NCBI GenBank assembly: GCA_966080355.1 | Contig: CBHROW010000301.1 | Location: 1-6,873, forward strand | Direction of reading: 5' to 3' | DNA length: 6,873 nt | DNA from: Chryseosolibacter sp966080355 | Lineage (GTDB): Bacteria; Bacteroidota; Bacteroidia; Cytophagales; Cyclobacteriaceae | Shown here: positions 1 through 6,391 of the stretch, piece by piece | Numbering within the stretch: the stretch's first letter is position 1 | How the letters are laid out: every line of letters starts with the position of its first letter | Notes under the pieces: model-generated | Seen by the model: only the letters and a program-made list of their open reading frames with translations | The model's database searches: none | What the model was told of the DNA's origin: nothing | Position numbers and translations under genes: made by a program

Positions 1-284
1 CCGGCATAAACTATGCGCGCAGCATTTTCGACCCCATCATTCGTGTGAAGAAAAACGATGCCGGTAAACTGACCATTGAACTTCTTGCCGAAGCGCCAAA
101 CATCGATTTCTATTATACACTCGACAATACCATTCCCAATTATTATTACGAGAAGTATAAGGGGCCGATCGTATTACCTGATGGCACTGACCAGATTCGA
201 ATTGCCAGCTATCGTGGAAAGACACCGATAGGCCGGCTGATCTCGCTCAGCTATGAAGACCTGACCAAACGGGTTCGAAAATAA
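1..284 (+). CDS. GH20 beta-N-acetylhexosaminidase, C-terminal fragment (5' end outside window)
   Basis: The reading frame enters from the left edge (first full codon at base 3) and ends at TAA 282-284, giving 93 residues with no real start. The stretch beginning GINYARSIFDPIIRV, followed by FYYTLDN and a YKGPIVLP strand, matches the small beta-sandwich domain at the C-terminus of Bacteroidota GH20 hexosaminidases (chitobiase/hexosaminidase C-terminal type; the usual pattern is xYTLDGxxP...YxxPI). The catalytic TIM barrel would lie upstream and is not visible. By family, the enzyme removes terminal N-acetylglucosamine or N-acetylgalactosamine from chitin or glycan fragments, usually in the periplasm or outside the cell; no signal peptide can be checked here. 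A GTG at base 45 is an internal codon. The stop codon directly abuts the stop of the convergent regulator gene. Family assignment is fairly secure; substrate is unknown. Confidence 0.8.
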   Translation, partial: GINYARSIFDPIIRVKKNDAGKLTIELLAEAPNIDFYYTLDNTIPNYYYEKYKGPIVLPDGTDQIRIASYRGKTPIGRLISLSYEDLTKRVRK

Positions 285-1790
285 CTATTGTGCGGCCAGC
301 GCATGAAGCGCGATCTTCATCGAAGCGATGCGCTGGCTTTTTTGCAACACCGCGGGTTCTGCTCCCCGTTCATTGCAGTCGGTTGCCGGACAACGCTGGC
401 AGGTCTCGCCCACCATGCGAATGGGAATTGCAGGATCGTTCCAGAATGCTATTTTTTTCCGGAGCTGATGGGTCATCAACATGCCGATTGAAATGCTGTG
501 ATTTTCCTCCGAGCCATCCATCGCATGCTTTGCAAAACTGACAAGCAAATATTCTTTTTCATTTCCGAAATACCGAGATCGCTGCGCAAGGCAAAGCGGC
601 CTGGCATAAGTTCCTTTACGCATTTGCTGCGACAGGTTTTTCAGGATATTGATCGAGATCCACCTGCGACAGTAATGTTCATGCAGCATGTTGGCGTGCG
701 GGTTGTGAATTCCAGCAAGGTGCATCTCCTTGGTCAACTCGAAACGATCGGTCCCGTTTCGATGGGTGAATCTCAGGAAAAACAATTCCTGAATCCCGAA
801 GTACCGTGGCAGCAAATTCGTCAGGCGATGAGTGAGAATCTCGGGAGAAACTTTATAATGTTCACAAAGCCCGAGAAAATCGTCAGGCCTGAATGTCGGA
901 TTTGAAAATATTTTTTCAAGTCTGCCCACCAGGCTTTCCCGATCAAGCATTAAAGCGCACGCGAAATACGATGCTTTGAAGTTATTGAGAACCTGCTCGA
1001 ACGAATCGAGCTCGACCCACGATGTCGTGTGAGGGCGCTCGGAAATGTTCAGGTGTTGAAAACCAAGTTCGCGCGCAATTACAAAAGTCTTCTGCGTCCG
1101 GTTAAGATTTACGTTCAGGAGCAAACGACTTGGCTTTCCCGGCAGGTAAACGGATCGCAATTCACTCAATTCAGGCTGATGTGACAATCCATCTTCAACT
1201 ACAGTACAATGGAAATCAGACTCGAGGGTGTCGCGGAGTAACTCCCACTCCACTACGCGATCATGGCCAAGTTGATGGGTAGAAACAAATTTATCGACTG
1301 CAGTTTCAATCTCTTCAAAATAATTCTCATGCATTTCCTGAAATGAACGCAATGCCGAAAAGTAGAAGTTCTCCACACGCATTCCATAGTTTCGGCTGAT
1401 CTCGATCAACGTATTGAGAAATGCATTGAGCTTGTCGGGCACACGTGTAAGTAATTCCAATAATTGCCCTTTGTCAATACCAAATACTTCAAGCAGAATT
1501 TCCTTCATGAACTGCGACTGTAGGATCTCCGTAAGCGGTGCAAGCTTCTTGTTCATCTTCACCGACACCAACCAGTCGTAACTAACTTCCAGCGCATTAG
1601 CCAGCGCGATCACCTTTTCAGCTTTAGGGAACTTCTTTCCTTTCTCTATCTCATTCAGATAAGAGATCGATATCTGAGTTTTCTCAGCAAGTTCGGCAAG
1701 AGATAGCCCGCGGTCGATCCGCAGTTGTTTCAATTTCAATCCCAGGATCAGTTTCAGGTGTGACTCTCCAAGTGTGGCAGCGTTTCCCAT
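285..1790 (-). CDS. XRE-family transcriptional regulator of RamB/ScfR type (HTH, degenerate IrrE-like domain, ScfR C-terminal domain)
   Basis: This 501-residue protein has an N-terminal Cro/C1-type helix-turn-helix at about residues 17-77 (LRIDRGLSLAELAEKTQIS, then YLNEIEKG). A middle region resembles the IrrE/M78 peptidase-like domain, and the C-terminal domain carries CQRCPATDC at 464-472, as in short-chain fatty acyl-CoA regulators (DUF2083/ScfR_C). Length and order fit this family, whose known members include RamB (acetate and glyoxylate genes in Corynebacterium and Mycobacterium) and PccR (propionyl-CoA genes in Rhodobacter). The metallopeptidase motif HExxH is replaced by RELGF (240-244), so proteolysis is unlikely. 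The ATG at 1790 is the only start before the HTH and is preceded by an A-rich stretch. Divergent placement 220 bp from aceB suggests that it controls aceBA and itself, perhaps sensing an acyl-CoA. Family is well supported; the ligand, and whether it activates or represses, is inference. Confidence 0.88.
   Translation of the reverse strand: MGNAATLGESHLKLILGLKLKQLRIDRGLSLAELAEKTQISISYLNEIEKGKKFPKAEKVIALANALEVSYDWLVSVKMNKKLAPLTEILQSQFMKEILLEVFGIDKGQLLELLTRVPDKLNAFLNTLIEISRNYGMRVENFYFSALRSFQEMHENYFEEIETAVDKFVSTHQLGHDRVVEWELLRDTLESDFHCTVVEDGLSHQPELSELRSVYLPGKPSRLLLNVNLNRTQKTFVIARELGFQHLNISERPHTTSWVELDSFEQVLNNFKASYFACALMLDRESLVGRLEKIFSNPTFRPDDFLGLCEHYKVSPEILTHRLTNLLPRYFGIQELFFLRFTHRNGTDRFELTKEMHLAGIHNPHANMLHEHYCRRWISINILKNLSQQMRKGTYARPLCLAQRSRYFGNEKEYLLVSFAKHAMDGSEENHSISIGMLMTHQLRKKIAFWNDPAIPIRMVGETCQRCPATDCNERGAEPAVLQKSQRIASMKIALHALAAQ
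295..343 (+). terminator. Rho-independent terminator of the hexosaminidase transcript, inside the regulator's 3' coding end
   Basis: A perfect 10-bp inverted repeat, GCCAGCGCAT (295-304) and ATGCGCTGGC (328-337), is followed at once by six T (338-343) on the plus strand. The 23-nt loop can form a further small hairpin (GAAG 305-308 with CTTC 315-318). It starts 10 bp after the hexosaminidase stop. The minus-strand reading has no T-run after the stem, so it should stop only plus-strand transcripts. The stem is made of coding sequence for the last residues of the convergent regulator. Confidence 0.8.
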
Positions 1791-1809
1791 ATTAACGGCT
1801 TTTTTGACC

Positions 1810-1850
1810 AGCGATCAGATTTTCGCTCCACAGCGAACGAAATCATCGCT
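1810..1850. promoter_or_regulatory. Nested palindromic operator candidate near the regulator start
   Basis: Four half-sites are arranged almost symmetrically: AGCGAT (1810-1815), TTCGCT (1822-1827), AGCGAA (1832-1837) and ATCGCT (1845-1850). The inner pair is a perfect 6-bp inverted repeat around CCAC, and the outer pair is a perfect 6-bp inverted repeat centred within half a base of the same point; the gaps between outer and inner arms are 6 and 7 bp. The array lies 20-60 bp upstream of the regulator's ATG, where a bound protein could block or steer its transcription. Binding by the neighbouring XRE protein is inferred. Confidence 0.6.
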
Positions 1851-1920
1851 AAAAATATTTTATCAATGGAAAGCGGCAAAAAACCTGTGCCGGTGCAGTT
1901 CAATCGATTACGGAGGACTG

Positions 1921-1969
1921 AAAAATCGAGCGAAAAAAGTGCGTCAGCGAAAATTCGCTCGATTTTTTT
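1921..1969 (+). promoter_or_regulatory. Long inverted repeat with T-run in the aceB leader (attenuator/terminator-like hairpin or operator)
   Basis: AAAAATCGAGCGAA (1921-1934) and TTCGCTCGATTTTT (1954-1967) form a perfect 14-bp inverted repeat with a 19-nt loop, and T continues to 1969, making seven T in a row. As RNA this looks like an intrinsic terminator 41 bp before the aceB start. Inside it, AGCGAA (1946-1951) and TTCGCT (1954-1959) make a second palindrome separated by only 2 bp, too tight for an RNA loop but normal for a protein-binding DNA site. The same half-site recurs in the upstream cluster, which favours an operator. Both roles are possible together. Confidence 0.6.
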
Positions 1970-2010
1970 ATAGGGTTAATAGTCGCTGTTACTACCAAAC
2001 TGTGGAAATC

Positions 2011-3627
2011 ATGAACCAGACCGTTACATCACCAAAAGTTTCTGCGGGAAACGTCCAGATCAAAGGCACATGGAAACCGGGATATGAAAAGATCCTGACA
2101 CCCGAAGCACTGGAATTTGTCGCATACCTGCATGACCAGTATAACGCAAGACGCGAATCTTTGCTTGAAAAAAGGAAAGCCCGGCAGCAAAAGATCGATG
2201 AAGGCGACTTTCCAACATTCCTCAATGAGACGGAAGTAATTCGCAATGCTGCATGGAGCGTCAATCCGGTTCCCGAATCATTGCAAGACAGACGTGTTGA
2301 GATCACTGGCCCGGTGGACCGGAAGATGATCATCAATGCATTGAACTCGGGCGCAAAAGTTTTCATGGCCGATTTCGAAGACTCTACTTCTCCTACCTGG
2401 GATAACATTATTGAAGGGCAGCTGAATCTCTACGATGCAATAAGAAGGAACATTTCCTACACATCACCGGAAGGAAAATTGTACAGCCTGAACCATGAAA
2501 CCGCGGTGCTGAAAGTACGACCTCGCGGATGGCATCTCGAAGAGGCACATATCATCATTGACGGCAAGCCGGCATCGGCATCGCTGGTTGATTTTGGATT
2601 ATTCGCGTTTCACAACGCCAAGGTGCTCGCCAGTGAAAATCAAGGGCCATTTTTCTATTTACCTAAAATTGAAAGTCATCTGGAAGCGCGACTTTGGAAT
2701 AACGTCTTCATTTCCACCGAACATATTCTCGGAATTCAGCAGGGCACCATCAAGGCAACGGTGCTGATAGAAACCATTACCGCGGCATTCGAAATGGAAG
2801 AAATTCTTTACGAACTACGCGAGCATATTGCCGGTCTCAACGCAGGAAGGTGGGATTACATCTTCAGCATCATTAAAAAATTCAACAAGCATAAAAACTT
2901 TGTGATGCCCGACCGCGCAGATGTAACCATGACGGTGCCGTTCATGAAAGCATACGCACAACTTCTCGTAAAGACCTGTCATAAGCGCGGTGCTCACGCG
3001 ATTGGTGGAATGTCGGCATTTATTCCTGCAAAAGATGAAGTGGTGAACAAAGCAGCCTATGAAAAGGTACGCGCAGATAAAGAACGCGAGGCCAATCAGG
3101 GTTACGATGGAACATGGGTGGCGCACCCGAAGCTCGTTGACGTTGCACGCGAAGCTTTCGATCGGGTATTGGGCGATCGCGCAAATCAGAAACACGTGCT
3201 TCGGGAAGACCTTTCAGTGAAGCCTTTTGACCTGCTGAACATCGAATCGGCACGCGGCTCTATTACCGAAAAAGGATTTCGCACAAACATAAACGTGGCG
3301 TTGCTGTACATCGAGTCCTGGCTGAATGGCGTTGGCGCAGCTGCACTTTACAATCTTATGGAAGATGCAGCAACCGCGGAGATCTCTCGTGCACAATTGT
3401 GGCAGTGGATCCAGCATCATAGCAAACTGCAGGATGGAAGAGTGATCACACCTTCCCTCTACTTACACTTTTGCGAGGAAGAATATGAATCTATTCGCAA
3501 GCAATTCATGGCATCGGGCAAAGAAGCATTGTCCCTCTCAACCGCAAGATTGATCCTCGATCGATTGGTTCTCAATCAAACGTTTGACGAATTTCTCACC
3601 CTTAAGGCCTACCTGCATATTCAATAG
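2011..3627 (+). CDS. aceB: Malate synthase A
   Basis: This protein condenses glyoxylate with acetyl-CoA to give malate and CoA, the second step of the glyoxylate shunt, in the cytoplasm. It is 538 residues long (E. coli AceB is 533). The family signature is present at 270-285 (REHIAGLNAGRWDYIF). Also visible are the glyoxylate-binding arginine region VRPRGWHL (169-176), LIETI with the probable Mg-binding Glu254, Asp282 in GRWDY as the second probable metal ligand, and MEDAATAEISR (450-460) with Asp452 at the place of the catalytic acid. The frame is open upstream to 1774, but ATG 2011 is the only methionine start that gives family length; the upstream part is unlike malate synthase. A weak GGAA lies just before the start. 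aceA follows after 29 bp, so the two form an operon. Identification is very secure. Confidence 0.97.
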   Translation: MNQTVTSPKVSAGNVQIKGTWKPGYEKILTPEALEFVAYLHDQYNARRESLLEKRKARQQKIDEGDFPTFLNETEVIRNAAWSVNPVPESLQDRRVEITGPVDRKMIINALNSGAKVFMADFEDSTSPTWDNIIEGQLNLYDAIRRNISYTSPEGKLYSLNHETAVLKVRPRGWHLEEAHIIIDGKPASASLVDFGLFAFHNAKVLASENQGPFFYLPKIESHLEARLWNNVFISTEHILGIQQGTIKATVLIETITAAFEMEEILYELREHIAGLNAGRWDYIFSIIKKFNKHKNFVMPDRADVTMTVPFMKAYAQLLVKTCHKRGAHAIGGMSAFIPAKDEVVNKAAYEKVRADKEREANQGYDGTWVAHPKLVDVAREAFDRVLGDRANQKHVLREDLSVKPFDLLNIESARGSITEKGFRTNINVALLYIESWLNGVGAAALYNLMEDAATAEISRAQLWQWIQHHSKLQDGRVITPSLYLHFCEEEYESIRKQFMASGKEALSLSTARLILDRLVLNQTFDEFLTLKAYLHIQ

Positions 3628-3656
3628 AACTATCAACAATCAGACATGAAAATTTT

Positions 3657-4970
3657 ATGAACAATACTGAAAAAATGTTCCAAATGAACAATACGTGGAA
3701 TCAGGATGAGCGATGGAAAGGTGTGAAGAGACCATACACAGTGGAACAGGTGGCGAAGCTTGCTGGTTCAATAAAGATTGAATACACATTGGCACGACTT
3801 GGTGCAATCAGACTATGGAATTTGCTTCAGACAGAAACCTGCGTGACAGCCCTCGGTGCATTAACCGGGAACCAGGCTGTGCAACAAGTGCAGGCCGGCC
3901 TAAAAGCGATATACCTGAGCGGATGGCAAGTTGCGGCTGACGCAAATTACGCGGCTCAAACTTATCCCGATCAAAGTTTGTATCCCGCTGATAGTGTTCC
4001 AGCGGTAGTAAAACGGATCAATAACGCTCTTTTACGCGCGGATCAGATTCAAACGCAAACAGGTGACGGTAACGTGCACTGGCTCGCGCCAATTGTTGCC
4101 GATGCCGAGGCAGGATTCGGTGGCAACCTCAATGCATTCGAGTTGATGAAAATGATGATCGAAGCTGGCGCTGCTGCCGTTCACTTTGAAGATCAACTCT
4201 CGAGCGCGAAAAAATGCGGACATCTCGGTGGAAAGGTGCTGGTGCCAACCCGCGAAGCGATTGACAAACTGATCGCTGCCCGTCTCGCAGCAGACGTTCT
4301 TGATGTTCCCACACTTATCATTGCCCGCACCGATGCCGATGCCGCAAATCTTCTTACCAGCGACATCGATCAACGCGACCGCAAATTCATCCAGGGCCAG
4401 CGAACCCACGAGGGATTCTATCATGTGAAAAATGGTATCGAACAAGCCATCAGCCGCGGACTGGCATATGCTCCTTACGCAGATCTTGTGTGGTGTGAGA
4501 CCTCCCATCCTGATCTGGAAGAGGCAAAAGAATTCGCACGAGGCATCCATGCCGAATATCCTGGAAAGATGCTCGCCTATAACTGTTCACCCTCGTTCAA
4601 CTGGGCGGCCAAACTTTCTGAGAAAGAAATGACGCACTACCGCGAAGCACTGGCTGAACTCGGATATAAGTTCCAGTTTGTCACATTAGCCGGGTTTCAT
4701 GCCCTCAACACGAGCATGTTTGAACTAGCGCTTGCCTACAGACAAAAAGGAATGGCTGGCTACTCATCGCTTCAACAGAAAGAATTCGCCTTGCAAAAAG
4801 AGCACGGCTTTAAAGCTGTTCGCCACCAGGCATTCGTTGGCACCGGCTACTTCGATGCAGTGCAGGAAACTATTACGAATGGTCAAGCCTCCACCACTGC
4901 ACTGAAAAACTCGACAGAGGAAGCGCAGTTTCACCAGGCGCCTGCGAAGGAAATCCCTTTGGTAGCGTAA
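3657..4970 (+). CDS. aceA: Isocitrate lyase
   Basis: It cleaves isocitrate to succinate and glyoxylate, the first step of the glyoxylate shunt, which competes with isocitrate dehydrogenase. It has 437 residues (E. coli 434). The active-site signature KKCGH is at 185-189 with catalytic Cys187. Substrate and metal residues are also visible: SGW 88-90, VADAEAGFGG 147-156, Arg224 in IARTDADAA, NCSPSFNW 309-316 and TLAGFH 343-348. The C-terminal STEEAQF is kept, followed by a 12-residue tail. ATG 3657 is preferred over ATG 3675 and 3684 because it places RWKGVKRPY at the same distance from the start as in E. coli AceA. The loop after ADQIQ (about residue 133) is roughly five residues shorter than in E. 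coli. It is co-transcribed with aceB, 29 bp upstream; no aceK (isocitrate dehydrogenase kinase/phosphatase) follows. Identification is very secure. Confidence 0.97.
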   Translation: MNNTEKMFQMNNTWNQDERWKGVKRPYTVEQVAKLAGSIKIEYTLARLGAIRLWNLLQTETCVTALGALTGNQAVQQVQAGLKAIYLSGWQVAADANYAAQTYPDQSLYPADSVPAVVKRINNALLRADQIQTQTGDGNVHWLAPIVADAEAGFGGNLNAFELMKMMIEAGAAAVHFEDQLSSAKKCGHLGGKVLVPTREAIDKLIAARLAADVLDVPTLIIARTDADAANLLTSDIDQRDRKFIQGQRTHEGFYHVKNGIEQAISRGLAYAPYADLVWCETSHPDLEEAKEFARGIHAEYPGKMLAYNCSPSFNWAAKLSEKEMTHYREALAELGYKFQFVTLAGFHALNTSMFELALAYRQKGMAGYSSLQQKEFALQKEHGFKAVRHQAFVGTGYFDAVQETITNGQASTTALKNSTEEAQFHQAPAKEIPLVA

Positions 4971-4998
4971 GTATTTGTTCTTACCTGATTTTTTACCG

Positions 4999-5027
4999 GC
5001 ACAGTCATGCAAGTGACTGTGCTTTTT
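4999..5027 (+). terminator. Rho-independent terminator of the aceBA operon
   Basis: A perfect 9-bp inverted repeat, GCACAGTCA (4999-5007) and TGACTGTGC (5014-5022), with a 6-nt loop is followed by five T (5023-5027). It begins 28 bp after the aceA stop. The T-run overlaps the stop codon of the convergent transporter gene (5026-5028). In the opposite direction the stem is followed by CGGTAAAAAA, so it serves the plus strand only. Confidence 0.88.
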
Positions 5028-5943
5028 ACTTGGTAGCGAGCGCACGCAATCTTCCTAGGTTCTGGAAATTGAAAATTAGGAGCGCTACGGCAATGATCGC
5101 GTAACCAACGAACTGGATCGGGTCGAGCGCTTCATGAAATACAACGAACGCCAGTGAGAAATTGATCAGCGGATTGATGTACATCAGAATACCGATCGTA
5201 GCAGAGTTGATGCGGTTAAGCGCAAAAAGGTTCAGAAACAACGGGAGGATCGTGAACAACACTGCAATAAGCGCAATGATCATGTAGAAACGAGGCGATT
5301 GCGGAACTTCGGCAACAAGGGAAGTGAAAAATATCGAAAGCACCAGGAACGCCATGGTGATCTGAACCGCGAGGATGACCATGCGATTGAAGCCTTGCAA
5401 CTTCCGCTGCGAGATGAGGTAGAGTGCATAAGTCAATGCGGTTAGAAAACTGAAACCAAGTTCGAGCGCTGAGCTGATGCCAATGAGAATACAACTAATG
5501 GCACAAAGAAAGACCGCGATCCACTGAACGGTCGTCATCTTCTCTTTGATCAGCACATATCCCAGCGCAGCCGTGATCACCGGGCAGATCAAATAGGAGA
5601 ACGAAGCAGTTTTGATATTGATGTTATTCACGATGTAAATGAATGTCAACCAATTGACTGTGAGCAATGCACCTCCGGTGAGCGTAAGGGCAATAGCTGA
5701 ATGAAGTGATTTGCGGTCCAGGGTGCGTAACGTGTTCACATCTTCCCGGAACTTCGCTCGCATGAACAAACTGATGATCGAGATCAGGATTCCGCACGAA
5801 AAAAGAATTCGAAAATAAAGTATTTCCCCTGCGGAAAATTCCTTCAGGGCGCGAAGTGGAAGGGAGAAAAATCCCCAAATCAGAAAAGCGGTAATGGCCG
5901 CAGCGTAGTGTTTCTTGTTATTCAAGCCGCGAAGATAGAACAA
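5026..5943 (-). CDS. RarD-like EamA-family inner-membrane transporter
   Basis: This is a very hydrophobic 305-residue protein with about ten membrane segments (roughly 13-31, 40-60, 82-96, 98-108, 113-134, 139-157, 161-177, 187-209, 219-239, 247-269 and 277-293), in the two-fold EamA arrangement of drug/metabolite transporters. RarD-type marks are FLIWGFFSLPLRAL (20-33) near the N-terminus, NWLTFIYIVNN (97-107) with AS.SY.I.P just after it, and MYINPLINF in the second half. E. coli RarD is 296 residues. The family exports small molecules, but the RarD substrate is not established (chloramphenicol resistance has been linked to some members). The start is uncertain: the longest frame uses TTG at 5943, 6 bp after the stop of the upstream gene, while TTG at 5925 would give 299 residues; no Shine-Dalgarno motif decides. 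Likely co-transcribed with the 128-residue membrane protein gene. Confidence 0.88.
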   Translation of the reverse strand: MFYLRGLNNKKHYAAAITAFLIWGFFSLPLRALKEFSAGEILYFRILFSCGILISIISLFMRAKFREDVNTLRTLDRKSLHSAIALTLTGGALLTVNWLTFIYIVNNINIKTASFSYLICPVITAALGYVLIKEKMTTVQWIAVFLCAISCILIGISSALELGFSFLTALTYALYLISQRKLQGFNRMVILAVQITMAFLVLSIFFTSLVAEVPQSPRFYMIIALIAVLFTILPLFLNLFALNRINSATIGILMYINPLINFSLAFVVFHEALDPIQFVGYAIIAVALLIFNFQNLGRLRALATK

Positions 5944-5949
5944 AGGCAG

Positions 5950-6336
5950 TTACTTGCCATTGACTTGCTCTTCTTCCTTTTTTGCAATGATCCTTTCCTT
6001 TTTGATGTCGATGCGGAGGAAATTATAAAGACTCATGTAAACGTTTGCAATCCATACCAGCGCGAAGCCGGCAATCAGAAATCCCGCCCAGTTGTCCATG
6101 AGCAATTTGTAACGGGTGATGAACAGCATCAAAATGGTTACATAATGACTGAAACAATATTCGCAGGTGAACAGGTAAAAGAATTTGCGATGCAATAATG
6201 TTTTACCGCGCTGACTATGCCGGATACAAAATTCACGCGGCTCCCGAAAGACCTCTTCGTGTGTCACCGTCCAGGCGATACAGGCTATCGGGAGGGACAG
6301 AATAAATAACCATGTGATTTGGGTTTTGAGCTCCAT
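5950..6336 (-). CDS. Conserved-looking small membrane protein of unknown function
   Basis: I cannot assign a function to this 128-residue protein. Three hydrophobic segments are visible at about 8-24, 63-80 and 84-106, followed by a highly charged tail (KKERIIAKKEEEQ) that is probably cytoplasmic. Between the first two segments lies a polar stretch with THEEVFREPREFC (25-37) and FTCEYCFSHYV (57-67). The pair Cys58/Cys61, together with Cys37 and His64, looks like a possible metal-binding or redox site next to the membrane, though this is inference. The motif-rich polar stretch looks more conserved than a random membrane protein would need. The start is ATG at 6336; the stop lies 6 bp before the earliest start of the RarD-like gene, so the two probably form one transcript. 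The gap from purT upstream is 55 bp. Confidence 0.7.
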   Translation of the reverse strand: MELKTQITWLFILSLPIACIAWTVTHEEVFREPREFCIRHSQRGKTLLHRKFFYLFTCEYCFSHYVTILMLFITRYKLLMDNWAGFLIAGFALVWIANVYMSLYNFLRIDIKKERIIAKKEEEQVNGK

Positions 6337-6391
6337 CAGTTGTCAAAACCAATGACGCTAAAATTATTTTGCCATAGCCAGCGGCTGTTGC

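Larger units (their letters stand above)
1791..2010. promoter_or_regulatory. Divergent control region between the regulator gene and aceBA, with eight AGCGA/TCGCT elements
   Basis: This 220-bp gap must hold the promoters of both divergent units. AGCGA or its complement TCGCT occurs at 1810, 1823, 1832, 1846, 1929, 1946, 1955 and 1983. By base count about 0.4 would be expected in this length at random. Five copies extend to AGCGAA/TTCGCT (1822, 1832, 1929, 1946, 1954). The elements form two clusters, one next to the regulator start and one next to the aceB start. I searched both strands for the Bacteroidota promoter pattern (TTTG, then TAnnTTTG) and found no convincing match, so no promoter is placed. 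The aceB frame stays open through this gap, but it contains no start between 1774 and 2011 and has no malate synthase similarity. Confidence 0.7.

Noticed and set aside
498..905. 135-codon plus-strand open frame inside the regulator gene
   Set aside because: It lies opposite a well-supported coding sequence with clear domains, shows no recognisable motif and is a reading-frame shadow; the same holds for the other frames opposite aceB, aceA, the transporter and purT.
1791..1870. Bacteroidota-type promoter for the regulator (minus-strand TTG, then TGATTTCG 18 bp later)
   Set aside because: It matches the TAnnTTTG element poorly at two key bases; not strong enough to annotate.
1911..1920. GGAGG at 1912-1916, a perfect Shine-Dalgarno-like sequence
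   Set aside because: No start codon lies at a usable distance downstream (the next ATG is 2011), so it is probably chance.
1774..2010. Upstream extension of the aceB frame, which would add 79 residues
   Set aside because: The added residues are basic, low in complexity and unlike malate synthase; they cross the operator repeats and hairpin, and ATG 2011 gives the normal family length.
6337..6391. Possible terminator between purT and the membrane protein gene (AGCC-GCT-GGCT on the minus strand, then AAAATAATTTT)
   Set aside because: The stem has only 4 bp with a 3-nt loop and the T-run is not adjacent; too weak to call.
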